NCBI RefSeq assembly: GCF_000763385.1
Contig: NZ_JQFA01000002.1
Coordinates: 1,860,001 to 1,924,000 of the forward strand
Direction of reading: 5' to 3'
DNA length: 64,000 nt
DNA from: Leptolyngbya sp. KIOST-1
Lineage (GTDB): Bacteria; Cyanobacteriota; Cyanobacteriia; Phormidesmidales; Phormidesmidaceae
Below the pieces are notes generated by a model. That model worked only from the letters and a program-made list of their open reading frames with translations, had not been told where the DNA came from and ran no database searches. Both the position numbers and the translations under genes were made by a program. Shown here piece after piece: positions 35,930-44,419 of the stretch (position 1 is its first letter; the number at the start of each line of letters is the position of its first letter).

Positions 35930-36074
35930 CAGTTAGGCCTTTAGGTCAACACTTGCATCCTCACCTGTTTCAGCCGACCTTGCAAACCTGACATGCTCCC
36001 GTCATCAATCAGCTGCTAACCGCTCAAAAATCATGGGTTACAGCTGGCCAAAATTGATGACACGCCCAAAAGCC

Positions 36075-37061
36075 CTAAAATTTAATCTGATCGATCACGG
36101 CTCGCAGGGTTTGGGCCGACTGCTGCAAAAGCTCCTGCTCCCGCTGATTTAGCGCCAGGTTAAGCCGACGGGTGACCCCAAACCGTCCAACTACGGCGGG
36201 CAGACTCAGGCACACATCGCTGACGCCAAAGATCTCATCGGCCATACAGCTCACCGTCAACACCCGGTTCTGGTCACGAACAATGGACTGCACAATTTGC
36301 GTCACCGCCAAGCCCACAGCGTAGTTGGTGTAGCCTTTGCGGCGGATAATTTCGTAGGCCGCATTCTTAGTCTGCTGAAAAATGTCGTCCATCGCCTCTC
36401 GCTCAGCGGCGGACATGCTGTCGAAGTAAATCGGGGTTCCACAGACATTGGCATGGCTCCAGAGGGGTACTTCGCTGTCGCCATGTTCACCAACGATGTA
36501 GGCGTGCAGGCTGCGCGAATCGATGCCCAACCGACGGGAGAGCAGGTACCGAAACCGCCCCGTATCCAGCACCGTACCTGAGCCGAACACCCGCGCCTGA
36601 GACAGCCCCGATAGCTTCCAGGCGGCGTAGGTGAGCACGTCCACGGGATTAGACACCAGCAGCAGGATGGCGTCCGGGCAATGGGTCACAATATCGGGGA
36701 TCAGCTTTTTGAGAATCTCGACGTTCTTCTGCACCAGATCCAGCCGAGTTTCTCCTTCCTTTTGGGCTGCTCCGGCGGTGATGATTACCACATCGGCTCC
36801 GGCGCCATCGGCCATCGTACCCGCTGTGATCAGCGTCGGCTCCACAAACGACATGCCCTGCTCAAGATCCATCACCTCGCCGATCAGCTTTTCCTGGTTG
36901 ATGTCGACCAGCACCAGCTCATCCAACACATTCTGGATCATCAGGGCGTAGGCACAGGCCAGGCCTACCTGCCCTGCCCCCACAATCACTCCCTTCAAAG
37001 GCCGCAGTGGGTCAATGTGGAGGTTGGGCAGCGGATTGGTAGTAAAAAGGCTATCAAACAT
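36075..37061 (-). CDS. ldh: L-lactate dehydrogenase
   Basis: The NAD-dependent enzyme interconverts pyruvate and L-lactate. The Rossmann motif [17 protein letters not shown], the substrate-specificity loop [10 protein letters not shown] (glutamine, as in LDH rather than MDH), [16 protein letters not shown] and the catalytic GEHGDSEVP are present. Length is 328. In cyanobacteria this supports dark fermentation. The last 131 codons plus 37 downstream bases (36038-36470) are copied into element B. The stop lies eight bases from the MITE right half. Confidence 0.94.
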   Translation of the reverse strand: MFDSLFTTNPLPNLHIDPLRPLKGVIVGAGQVGLACAYALMIQNVLDELVLVDINQEKLIGEVMDLEQGMSFVEPTLITAGTMADGAGADVVIITAGAAQKEGETRLDLVQKNVEILKKLIPDIVTHCPDAILLLVSNPVDVLTYAAWKLSGLSQARVFGSGTVLDTGRFRYLLSRRLGIDSRSLHAYIVGEHGDSEVPLWSHANVCGTPIYFDSMSAAEREAMDDIFQQTKNAAYEIIRRKGYTNYAVGLAVTQIVQSIVRDQNRVLTVSCMADEIFGVSDVCLSLPAVVGRFGVTRRLNLALNQREQELLQQSAQTLRAVIDQIKF

Positions 37062-37120
37062 AGGAAATCCTGGTTTAAAGGGCCAATGCCTTTAATAAAC
37101 CACGGCAATTGCAGATTGTC

Positions 37121-37915
37121 CTACCTGGGCGAATTGGCGGAGGTCATTCCTTGGCGGTGAGCCACCATGGCCTCTAGCTGAGCCTGGAGATCTTGGGTCA
37201 GCTGCTGCGCCCCGGACTTGAGCGCCTCGGGGGCATCTTGCCCATTGAGATACCCCTGGACTCGCAGGGGTTCGCCAATGTGTATTTGTGCTGGGCAGCG
37301 CCAGCCTGGATAGGTCTCACCGTAGAAAATATCGACAGGCAGCACCTGCAGCCCCAGGTCAGATTTGGCGGCCTCAGCCTGAACGGCCAGACGGGCTAGG
37401 CCGGGCTTCAACCCGTGAATCCGGTCTTCGCGGCGAATTCCTCCCTCCGGGTAGATCACCAGCATTTCCCCCGCTAGCAGCAGGTCAATGCCGTAGCGCA
37501 GGCTGGCCACCGTAGGCCGCCGCACGTTGACGGCAAACCCGCCCAACCGACGAATAAACCAGCCCTGTACACCCTTGACCTCGTCGGCAGTGACCATGAA
37601 GCGCAGGTCTCGCCCGGTGACGGGTCGCCCGGTGGCAAAGGGCAGCAGGATGGAGTCCCAGCGGGCTCGATGGGTGGGCGCTAAGATCACAGGCCCAGCG
37701 GTGGGTACCCGCTCCTGGCCGGTAATTGTGATCGCCCCAAAGTACGATGGCACGACCAGCCGCTGCCCCAGCAAATAGGCCAACGGCGTCAGCATTGGAG
37801 AACAGTGCGAGGTTAACGATCGGCCGTCCGGCGCGATCCCACTACTATTCGACTCGGCGGCAGACGATTCAGAGAACTCAGACGATTTCATAGGAAGGTG
37901 GATTACAGGAGCCAT
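37121..37915 (-). CDS. plsC: 1-acyl-sn-glycerol-3-phosphate acyltransferase
   Basis: The enzyme acylates lysophosphatidic acid in membrane lipid synthesis. The catalytic HX4D is at H82-D87 (THRARWD), and the second motif EGGIRRED lies at about 155-165. The first 40 residues are Ser-rich and not conserved, so a downstream start (for example MLTPLAYLLG) is possible. It lies next to ldh on the same strand with a 59-base gap; a functional link is not evident. Confidence 0.88.
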   Translation of the reverse strand: MAPVIHLPMKSSEFSESSAAESNSSGIAPDGRSLTSHCSPMLTPLAYLLGQRLVVPSYFGAITITGQERVPTAGPVILAPTHRARWDSILLPFATGRPVTGRDLRFMVTADEVKGVQGWFIRRLGGFAVNVRRPTVASLRYGIDLLLAGEMLVIYPEGGIRREDRIHGLKPGLARLAVQAEAAKSDLGLQVLPVDIFYGETYPGWRCPAQIHIGEPLRVQGYLNGQDAPEALKSGAQQLTQDLQAQLEAMVAHRQGMTSANSPR

Positions 37916-38059
37916 GGTCAGCTAAACCCTATAGTGCCGATACCAGGCCTTCCCAGTATGCCCGTCCTGATGGCTTAACAGCCTCAGCCGGAAACAAAAG
38001 GGGACTGGCCTTGGTCTATATCACCACCCTATAGTCTCTGTGACCAGGCGCAAGCCTGC

Positions 38060-38611
38060 TCAGGACAGTTCACCCGGTGTCATGGCGTCATGGGAGGCCG
38101 TTTTGCGGCGGTGGGCCTGACGACGCTGCTGAAACCACCGCTGTAGCTGCTCGCGGCAGGGGTCGGCCAGAATGCCGGTCACCACCGCCAACCGATGGTT
38201 GGAGGTGGGGGCATCCGGCAGGTTGAGCACCGATCGCACCGCTCCGGTTTTGGGGTCGGGAGTGCCGTACACCAGCAGCCCCAGGCGGCTCAGAATAATT
38301 GCTCCGGCGCACATGGGGCAGGGCTCTAGGGTGACGTAGAGCGTACAGTCGTTGAGATGCCAGTTACCCAACTGGCGGGCCGCCTCGCGCAGGGCCAGCA
38401 CTTCGGCATGGGCGGTGGGGTCCTGGTCCTGCTCGCGACGATTGCCCGCTTCGGCCAGCACCACGTCGCCGGGGCCTACCACCACGGCACCCACGGGCAC
38501 ATCGCCTGCGTTCCCGGCCATTTCAGCCAGCTCGATCGCCCGCCGCATCCAACGGCGATGGCGCAGGTCGGGTGCGTCCTCCTGGTCAATGGGCGGAATG
38601 TCGTCGGGCAT
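38060..38611 (-). CDS. tadA: tRNA-specific adenosine deaminase
   Basis: The zinc enzyme converts adenosine 34 of tRNA-Arg(ACG) to inosine. The zinc and catalytic motif HAE is at 68-70 and PCPMC at 97-101. VPVGAVVV and MCAGAIILSRL complete the family pattern. MPDDIPPIDQ was taken as the start, giving 183 residues; a frame 24 codons longer has no support. The basic C-terminal tail (QRRQAHRRKTASHD) is longer than usual. Confidence 0.93.
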   Translation of the reverse strand: MPDDIPPIDQEDAPDLRHRRWMRRAIELAEMAGNAGDVPVGAVVVGPGDVVLAEAGNRREQDQDPTAHAEVLALREAARQLGNWHLNDCTLYVTLEPCPMCAGAIILSRLGLLVYGTPDPKTGAVRSVLNLPDAPTSNHRLAVVTGILADPCREQLQRWFQQRRQAHRRKTASHDAMTPGELS

Positions 38612-38839
38612 GGCGGGATCGTGGTTGAGTGGGGTAGCCCTCCCGGCTGTCCAGTCAAGCCAGGCAGGATGCCTATCCCACAAAGCCTACAGAGATTGTG
38701 GCCGATCCGCTGCTCAAAATTCTGCAAAGATTCTGCTCAGCACCCGCCATATAGGCAGCTGACCAGGGCCCTCGTCAGGTCGAGAAACTGGGATTCTGGC
38801 GGCCAGGCTGTGCTAGCAGCAATCTGCCAACCGTTCTGA

Positions 38840-39157
38840 CTAGATATAGGCCGAAATGTCTTCGCCGCACTCGTCGGCCAGGTAGCACAGGGCCCGAAAC
38901 CGCAGTTCGACCAACTCGTCGTAGAGGGGGTTGAGCTTGCACAGGGGCGGAATGTGGGCAACGGAGCGCCCGCACAGCACTATGTCGCGCTCAAAGGGGC
39001 ACTGGGCCGGGATGAGTTCGGCTACCTTGCGGGCTCGACGGGGTGTCTCCACCCGAAGGTGACTGACCCACTGGCGCAGCGGGCGGAACAGGTCTAGGTT
39101 GAGCGTTTGGCCTGTAGCGCGAAAACCGTGGCTCAGGGTAGACAGAAAACGTTTCAT
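38840..39157 (-). CDS. Mo-dependent nitrogenase C-terminal-like protein
   Basis: The 105-residue protein matches the small cyanobacterial family named after the Mo-dependent nitrogenase C-terminus, with the basic N-terminus KRFLSTLSHGF, the PLRQWVSHLRVETPRRARKVAELIPAQCPFERDI core and the CKLNPLYDELVELRFRALCYLADE ending. Cysteines in QCPFE, LCGRS, LCKLN and YLADECGE may bind metal. The family occurs in non-fixing strains too, so it is not proof of nitrogen fixation. Confidence 0.8.
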   Translation of the reverse strand: MKRFLSTLSHGFRATGQTLNLDLFRPLRQWVSHLRVETPRRARKVAELIPAQCPFERDIVLCGRSVAHIPPLCKLNPLYDELVELRFRALCYLADECGEDISAYI

Positions 39158-39673
39158 GGTTAAACCTCTCGCAAGTCCAAATAGTTGAGACCGTCTGAGA
39201 AACCACCGAGCATTGAGCTGGACTTGATATAAAAACTCAATACTTGGCCAGAGGAGGATAGAGATAACAGAGCTTGGGGGAGCCTTTTGTTCAAGCTAAA
39301 GAATTCCCTCAAACATCGGGTAAAGCATCAGCGAAGCTGCCTTGTTTTCGACTAAAGCTCCGATAAAGAAAACCTTCAGCGGGCTGAGTTCACATTCCGG
39401 AAAGGTCCGAGGAATATAGCTCCCAGGCCTGCGATCGCTCTCTTAACTCCCCTATACAGGGGCAATTTTCAAGTAGTTTCACTGAAGCTTATCTGTAGTT
39501 GATCATGACGGATTAGCACCGCTTTTTGCGTGAAAACCATGACACTTTTCCAACCGGGCAGCGGCTATCAGCCTATCTCGCCAAAACCAACTCCTTTTGT
39601 ATAGATTATTACTTTGTAGAGAACGGGACTCCGTCTGATACCATCAGCGATGATCAAGTTGATGGGATTAACG
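39158..39673. other. Intergenic region between divergent genes
   Basis: About 515 bases separate two divergent genes. The region is AT-richer around 39220-39400 and 39580-39620, where the two promoters probably lie. A long plus-strand frame runs through it but has no coding character. No RNA gene or hairpin is convincing. Confidence 0.35.
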
Positions 39674-39943
39674 ATGGCAAAGTACGTCATGTGGGGCACT
39701 TACTGCGAAAATGTGCTCGAAAAGCGTGCTCCATTCCGGGCAGAGCACCTGCAGGGGTTGCAGCAGCAGAAAGACAGCGGGACGCTCATCGCCCTTGGCC
39801 CCACCATGGACAACACAAAAGTCTTTGGTATTTACGAAGCCGAGGACGAAGCGACGGTGCGCCAATTGGTGGAAGGCGATCCCTACTGGCAGCACGGCAT
39901 CTGGACCGGCTACGAGGTTCATGCCTGGAATCAGGTGTTCTAG
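39674..39943 (+). CDS. YCII-related small protein
   Basis: The 89-residue product has the dimeric alpha-beta YCII fold signature: an N-terminal beta strand (AKYVMWGTYC), RAEHLQGLQQQKDSGTLIALGP and VRQLVEGDPYWQHGIWTGYEVHAWNQ. Members are putative hydrolase or dehydrochlorinase-like enzymes of unknown substrate. The start at MAKYVMW was chosen over an upstream ATG eight codons earlier. Its TAG stop lies inside the CTAG of a dispersed repeat. Confidence 0.85.
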   Translation: MAKYVMWGTYCENVLEKRAPFRAEHLQGLQQQKDSGTLIALGPTMDNTKVFGIYEAEDEATVRQLVEGDPYWQHGIWTGYEVHAWNQVF

Positions 39944-40070
39944 GGGCTGTCATCAATTCACTGCCGAATGCCTATAAACCAAGGGTTACAGCCCCTAGCC
40001 CGTTTTTGGGGTCGGGCGTGGCAAAGCCTGGTACACAGGGGTTTTGGCCACAATTGATGACCCGTCCTGA
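39940..40070 (+). repeat. CTAG-ended MITE-like repeat, copy 3
   Basis: The unit begins CTAGGGGCTGTCATCAATTC and ends CAATTGATGACCCGTCCTGA, so its right CTAG has decayed. The internal ACAGCCCCTAG and GTCGGGCGTGGCAAAG segments match the other copies. The left CTAG holds the YCII-protein stop (39941-39943). Confidence 0.85.
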
Positions 40071-40199
40071 GGGCGCAAGGGTTTCGCGCGGCCGAACTAC
40101 GCTGGCGACCATTTCCCATTAAAATAGCTTCGATCGCGTCATCGCCTGGGGCATGGTTGCCCGCGGTGAAATTTCCATAGCGTTGTTCAATGAGGTGCC

Positions 40200-41087
40200 G
40201 TGGCTAAGTTAGCTCCTACCCAAATCGAGCAGCTCCAAAGTATCGGGGCGTATCTGCGCCAGGTGCGGCAAGAGCAGGGGTTGTCCATTGACATGCTGGC
40301 CAACCAAATTTTTATCCGTCCGGCCCTGCTACAGGCGCTGGAGACGGGGCAAGAGGCCGCGCTCCCCGAACCAGTCTTCATCCAGGGGTTTATTCGGCGT
40401 TACGCCGAAGCCCTCGGCCTGGACGGCCAGAGCATCGCTAAGGAATTTCGGGTCACGCCTGTCGATGTGCTGCCCATCCCAGCACCCCTTGAACCGGTTG
40501 CCAGCAATGGCTTCGTCGAACAGCCCGAGGTTTACTCCAGCCCCCCAGCGATGGAGAGTCGGCCTCGGGTCGTTGAAAAACGGTCTGCACCGCGATCGCC
40601 GCTGCCGCTGCTGCTGGGTCTGGGGGCCCTGGCGCTGGTGCTGGGGTTGGGGCTGTGGGCGCTCTTGGGTCGCAGTAGCGTGACCCCCCAGGCCAACAGC
40701 CCGGGCACCAGCGCACCAACCGAGGCCCCGACTACTGACGCTGATGCACCCGACGGGGATGCCGAGGCTGGCGCTGATTCTCCGGAGGCATCAGACAACA
40801 GTCCCAGCGTGCCCCTGGAGGCTCCGGTGGTCGTTAGCGCTAACCTGAGCGATCGCGCCTGGCTGAGCGTTGTTGCCGATGGCCAAAACGTCTACGAGGG
40901 CATTGCCGAGAGCGGCTTTGAGGAAACCTGGACGGCCCAAGCCAGTCTGGTGTTTAGAACCGGCAACGCAGGCGGGGTAGAGCTGTCGGTCAATGGCGAT
41001 CGGGCGGTGGTCTTGGGCAACTCCGGGGTGGTTAGAACCCTGACCATCACCCCCAACTCTGGGGCAGAGACGCTCCAGACACCCTAA
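40200..41087 (+). CDS. RodZ-like helix-turn-helix membrane protein
   Basis: The 295-residue protein has a cytoplasmic HTH_25-type domain (about 10-85, GAYLRQVRQEQGLSIDMLAN and QALETGQEAALPEPVFIQGF), a Pro-rich linker, one membrane helix (136-157) and a disordered acidic stretch followed by a C-terminal beta domain of the DUF4115 type (about 205-295). RodZ couples MreB to the envelope in rod-shape maintenance. Initiation is GTG at 40200. It precedes tatC. Confidence 0.85.
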   Translation: MAKLAPTQIEQLQSIGAYLRQVRQEQGLSIDMLANQIFIRPALLQALETGQEAALPEPVFIQGFIRRYAEALGLDGQSIAKEFRVTPVDVLPIPAPLEPVASNGFVEQPEVYSSPPAMESRPRVVEKRSAPRSPLPLLLGLGALALVLGLGLWALLGRSSVTPQANSPGTSAPTEAPTTDADAPDGDAEAGADSPEASDNSPSVPLEAPVVVSANLSDRAWLSVVADGQNVYEGIAESGFEETWTAQASLVFRTGNAGGVELSVNGDRAVVLGNSGVVRTLTITPNSGAETLQTP

Positions 41088-41264
41088 GGGCGCATGAACT
41101 CTCGCCCAAACCACCCACCATTCCCATGGCCACGCCCGGCCCCAAAAACCAGGTTGGATCCTGTGCCGGTCGTACAATCTCCATCGGATCTGGCCCTGAC
41201 CCGATCCCCTTGAGTTATGGGCCTACAATAGAAGCGATCCTCCTACTGTTCATCCGCCCAACCT

Positions 41265-42053
41265 ATGACACCGCCCACCGAGCTTGACACCGCCGCTCCC
41301 CAGACGGCTTCCGGTGCCGCTGGAAACCCGGCGGTTGACCTCGACGAGGTACCCTACGATGTCGAGATGTCGCTGTTCGACCACCTGGAAGAGCTGAGAC
41401 AGCGTATTTTTTACAGCCTGATTGCGGTGGTGCTGGCCATTGTGGCTTGCTTCTGGCAGGTGAAGCCGATTGTGGCCCTGCTGGAGGTGCCAGCCCAGGG
41501 GGTCAAGTTTTTACAGCTATCGCCGGGGGAGTATTTCTTTGTCTCCTTCAAGGTGGCAGGCTATAGCGGCCTGGTCGCCGCCAGTCCCTTTATTCTCTAC
41601 CAGGTGGTCATGTTTGTACTGCCGGGGCTAACCCGGCGTGAGCGACGGCTGATTGGGCCTCTGGTGCTGGGGTCGAGCGTCTTGTTTTTTGCCGGGCTCA
41701 TGTTTGCCTACGTCGCCTTGATCCCGGCGGCGCTCAACTTCTTCATCAGCTACGGGGCCGATGTGGTCGAGCAGCTGTGGTCGATCGATCGCTACTTTGA
41801 ATTTGTGCTGCTGCTGCTGTTCAGTACCGGGTTGGCCTTTCAGATTCCAATTTTGCAGATGCTGCTGGGGCTGTTGGGCATTGTCAACTCCGACCAGATG
41901 CTGAAGGGCTGGCGCTACGTACTGCTGGGGGCGGCGGTGCTGGGGGCGGTGCTGACCCCCTCGACGGACCCGGTCACCCAGAGTCTGCTGGCGGGGGCGG
42001 TGTTGTTTCTCTACTTTGGCGGCATTGGTCTGGTCAAGGCGATTGGGCGATAG
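41265..42053 (+). CDS. tatC: Sec-independent protein translocase TatC
   Basis: The six-helix membrane protein recognises twin-arginine signal peptides in the Tat pathway. The N-terminal [18 protein letters not shown] with its conserved acidic and Arg residues and the segment PGLTRRERR are typical. Six hydrophobic segments follow. Length is 262, with a Pro/Ala-rich cytosolic N-terminus of about 30 residues. In cyanobacteria it serves both thylakoid and plasma membranes, for example for the Rieske protein. Confidence 0.95.
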   Translation: MTPPTELDTAAPQTASGAAGNPAVDLDEVPYDVEMSLFDHLEELRQRIFYSLIAVVLAIVACFWQVKPIVALLEVPAQGVKFLQLSPGEYFFVSFKVAGYSGLVAASPFILYQVVMFVLPGLTRRERRLIGPLVLGSSVLFFAGLMFAYVALIPAALNFFISYGADVVEQLWSIDRYFEFVLLLLFSTGLAFQIPILQMLLGLLGIVNSDQMLKGWRYVLLGAAVLGAVLTPSTDPVTQSLLAGAVLFLYFGGIGLVKAIGR

Positions 42054-42198
42054 GGTCAGCGCGGACCCTGAGTCCTGGGCTATTTTCCAAGCACATCCGA
42101 ATCACATAGCCCCGATTTGCCCAATTTATAAGTAGGGGGCTTGCGTAGGGCCGAACGGTGTTATCCCAGCTGCACCGGGGTTGGCCAAGGCGGTTCGG

Positions 42199-42537
42199 AT
42201 GCAATCTGACAGCCGGATCACCCAGTTGCTTATAGAAACAGATTTGGCGGCGGAGGCTACAGGAGATACCTCTTCACAGCGCTTTCACGCTAGGATCAAG
42301 CCGTTGCTACCCCTCCTGAACCCTATGTTTCTAGATGAGCTGACCCCTTTTGTACAAGAGCTAACCGCTCACCCGGTGGCATTTTTAGGCGGGCTGACCT
42401 CAGGGTTGCTGCGGCTCAATTTGTCCGATGACCCCGTCAAAAGCTGGCTCCAGAACCAGGGTGTTGCCCCCGCTAGCAGCGCCGCCGATCGCGCCAGTTC
42501 CCGCAACGGTGGCCCCCAGAGCATTTCTATTGACTGA
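42199..42537 (+). CDS. Uncharacterised small protein, 112 aa
   Basis: The product is helical with a Leu/Pro-rich middle (KPLLPLLNPMFLDELTPFVQ) and HPVAFLGGLTSGLLRLNLSD, then a Ser/Ala-rich, probably disordered tail. The short hydrophobic stretch around HPVAFLGGLTSGLL is not a clear membrane helix. ATG 42199 was preferred to an in-frame TTG six codons earlier. I do not recognise a family. It is downstream of tatC on the same strand. Confidence 0.55.
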   Translation: MQSDSRITQLLIETDLAAEATGDTSSQRFHARIKPLLPLLNPMFLDELTPFVQELTAHPVAFLGGLTSGLLRLNLSDDPVKSWLQNQGVAPASSAADRASSRNGGPQSISID

Positions 42538-42597
42538 GATCAGCGGCTGCACCGGGGCGACAGGCCGGGTTTTGTCCTCCCGCTTCTGCCAGCATCA

Positions 42598-42728
42598 CTA
42601 GGGGCTGTGATCAATTAGCTGCCAAACGCCCCAAAATCAAGGGTTGCAGCCCCTAGCCTGTCTGATGGGTCGGGCGTGGCAAAGCTTGATATACCGAGCT
42701 TTTGACCACAATTGATGACACGCCCTAG
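42598..42728 (-). repeat. CTAG-ended MITE-like repeat, copy 4
   Basis: This complete 131-bp copy starts CTAGGGGCTGTGATCAATTA and ends AATTGATGACACGCCCTAG. Here it is the right-hand CTAG (42725-42728) that holds a stop codon, for the minus-strand TPR gene. Both hairpins are intact. Confidence 0.9.
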
Positions 42729-43441
42729 GCCAGGCTGGGCTGGGGCAGTAGTTCTGCCATCCAGCGGTTTACCCGGGCGACCAGCGGCTGGGGGTAGTTG
42801 CCGGAGTCCTGGGCGGCGGCCAGCGCCCGGCGATAGTCGGCGATCGCGCAGTTCCAGTCACCGCGCAGATGGTAGGTGCGGCCCCGCTCAGCGTAGATGA
42901 ACTCGGGCAACTGGTGGAACATCAGCGCTTCATCAAAGCAGTCGAGGGCCAGGTCAAACGCGCCGATCTGCCGCAGGGTTGCTCCCAGATTGATCCGGGC
43001 ACGGCTATTAAAGGGGTTGAGATCGACGGCCTGCTCGTAGTCGTCGAGGGCGGCGGGCAGGTCGCCCAGGGCGGCGTGGCACATGGCCCGGTTGTTGTAG
43101 GCCTGATCCAGGTCGGGGCCCAGGTCAATGGCGCGATCGCAGTCCAGGAGCGCTCGCTCGGGCTGGCCCAGCCACAGGTATACCAGGCCACGATTGCTGT
43201 AGTACATAGCGCGATCGGGATGGCGATCGATTAGCTGGTTGAGCAACTTTAGCGCCTGGGGGTACTGCTGTCGCTTCACTGCCGCTGCCGCCAGGCGACC
43301 GAGGGTTTCGTCAGCCGTGGTACAGGCTAAGGGCAGCGGTTCAGCGGTGGATGGCACCGCTGACTGGGCCAACTGTGCCTCTCCCTGCGATCGGGATGGG
43401 AGGGTACAGACCGGGGGTTGCTGTGTTCGGTAGATGTGCAT
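42725..43441 (-). CDS. Tetratricopeptide-repeat protein
   Basis: The 238-residue protein contains about five TPR units between 50 and 225, for example QYPQALKLLNQLIDRHPDRA, AMYYSNRGLVYLWLGQPERA and QAYNNRAMCHAALGDLPAAL. These pair helices into a scaffold that binds other proteins. The N-terminal 45 residues are low complexity. There is no signal peptide. The partner is unknown. The stop codon is supplied by the adjacent repeat. Confidence 0.85.
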   Translation of the reverse strand: MHIYRTQQPPVCTLPSRSQGEAQLAQSAVPSTAEPLPLACTTADETLGRLAAAAVKRQQYPQALKLLNQLIDRHPDRAMYYSNRGLVYLWLGQPERALLDCDRAIDLGPDLDQAYNNRAMCHAALGDLPAALDDYEQAVDLNPFNSRARINLGATLRQIGAFDLALDCFDEALMFHQLPEFIYAERGRTYHLRGDWNCAIADYRRALAAAQDSGNYPQPLVARVNRWMAELLPQPSLA

Positions 43442-43890
43442 GGTTGATGTCCTGTAGTGTGCTCATAAACCGTGAAACTAATCCAGCAAGGCAGCGGAGC
43501 TAACGCTCCTTGAGCCATACCATCTTCCAGGAACTAATCCATAGCGTCCCATCTCGACCGGTATGACCTCATCCCACCTGTGGCAGTTATCGAGCTGGCC
43601 AATCCAAAAATCAGGCTGAAGAGTTACCTCAAGGCTGTATTTGGAGGCCAAACCATAAGAACCCTGACTGATGTCGCTATGGTCGCACCTACCTCCAGTG
43701 GGCTAAACCGAAAAAAGACGGAGGTTAAACCGCCTTTTGATCGGGTAATCCCAATTTGGAACCCAAATCTAAGGGAATACACGGGAACAGTCCATGTATT
43801 TTCTTGTCCTTAAGTGATGATTCCTTAACCACCTGAGTATTAATAGCTATCGCTAGGGGGGAGTCTACGGGCCAGGGTTAACAGTACAAA
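43442..43890. other. Intergenic region left of element B
   Basis: No supported gene is present. A 77-codon plus-strand frame (43580-43813) lacks a ribosome-binding site and family similarity. The last six bases, TACAAA (43885-43890), are the left copy of element B's target duplication. Confidence 0.4.
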
Positions 43891-43986
43891 CCGACATTCC
43901 GCAGGTTGACAGGAGTTAATTTAGGAGATAGTACCGGCAGGCCGGGAAGCCCATAAGGCGAACGATTTTGTTGCGTTCTTCTGAGA
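43891..43986. repeat. Outer copy of the IS left end, 96 bp
   Basis: These bases equal 44727-44822 with no difference seen. The copy stops within TTCTTCTGAGA, where the ldh fragment begins. Confidence 0.92.
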
Positions 43987-44419
43987 TTACAGCTGGCCAA
44001 AATTGATGACACGCCCAAAAGCCCTAAAATTTAATCTGATCGATCACGGCTCGCAGGGTTTGGGCCGACTGCTGCAAAAGCTCCTGCTCCCGCTGATTTA
44101 GCGCCAGGTTAAGCCGACGGGTGACCCCAAACCGTCCAACTACGGCGGGCAGACTCAGGCACACATCGCTGACGCCAAAGATCTCATCGGCCATACAGCT
44201 CACCGTCAACACCCGGTTCTGGTCACGAACAATGGACTGCACAATTTGCGTCACCGCCAAGCCCACAGCGTAGTTGGTGTAGCCTTTGCGGCGGATAATT
44301 TCGTAGGCCGCATTCTTAGTCTGCTGAAAAATGTCGTCCATCGCCTCTCGCTCAGCGGCGGACATGCTGTCGAAGTAAATCGGGGTTCCACAGACATTGG
44401 CATGGCTCCAGAGGGGTAC
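43987..44419 (-). pseudogene. Copied 3' fragment of ldh
   Basis: Identical to 36038-36470: the last 131 codons of L-lactate dehydrogenase plus 37 bases downstream, which include the right tail of the split MITE (TTACAGCTGGCC...GACACGCCC). The catalytic His region is missing. Same orientation as the donor. It shares two bases (AC) with the following glsA fragment. Confidence 0.93.

Larger units (their letters stand above)
34610..36000. mobile_element. Element A: ISKra4-like IS carrying captured host gene fragments
   Basis: The 1391-bp element starts GGGAGCATGTCA and ends TGACATGCTCCC (12-bp perfect inverted repeat, extended imperfectly) and is flanked by the direct repeat GTCATCAAT (34601-34609 and 36001-36009). 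Its edges encode, on the minus strand, the last and first parts of an ISKra4-type transposase. The interior is, in order: trxA 3' part (34711-34958), tRNA-Ser plus sbcC 5' part (34959-35608) and a metI-like fragment (35609 to about 35829). The transposase core is missing, so movement would need a full-length relative supplying enzyme. Family assignment rests on remembered ISKra4 features. Confidence 0.88.
34593..36070 (+). repeat. CTAG MITE-like repeat, copy 5, split by element A
   Basis: The left end TTGGGGCTGTCATCAAT (34593-34609) and the right part starting GTCATCAATCAGCTGCTAAC (36001) join into the normal family sequence once element A and one GTCATCAAT are removed. The right part is internally shortened (GGGTTACAGC jumps to TGGCCAAAATTGATGACACG) and lacks the usual CTAG end. 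Confidence 0.85.

Noticed and set aside
34610-36000. Element A mosaic as a pure assembly artefact
   Set aside because: Not fully excluded, but the exact 9-bp target duplication, matching inverted repeats and correctly placed transposase ends argue for a real inserted element. Only the interior joins need read-level proof.
43580-43813. 77-codon ORF left of element B
   Set aside because: No ribosome-binding site, no recognisable similarity, and mixed codon use; treated as intergenic.
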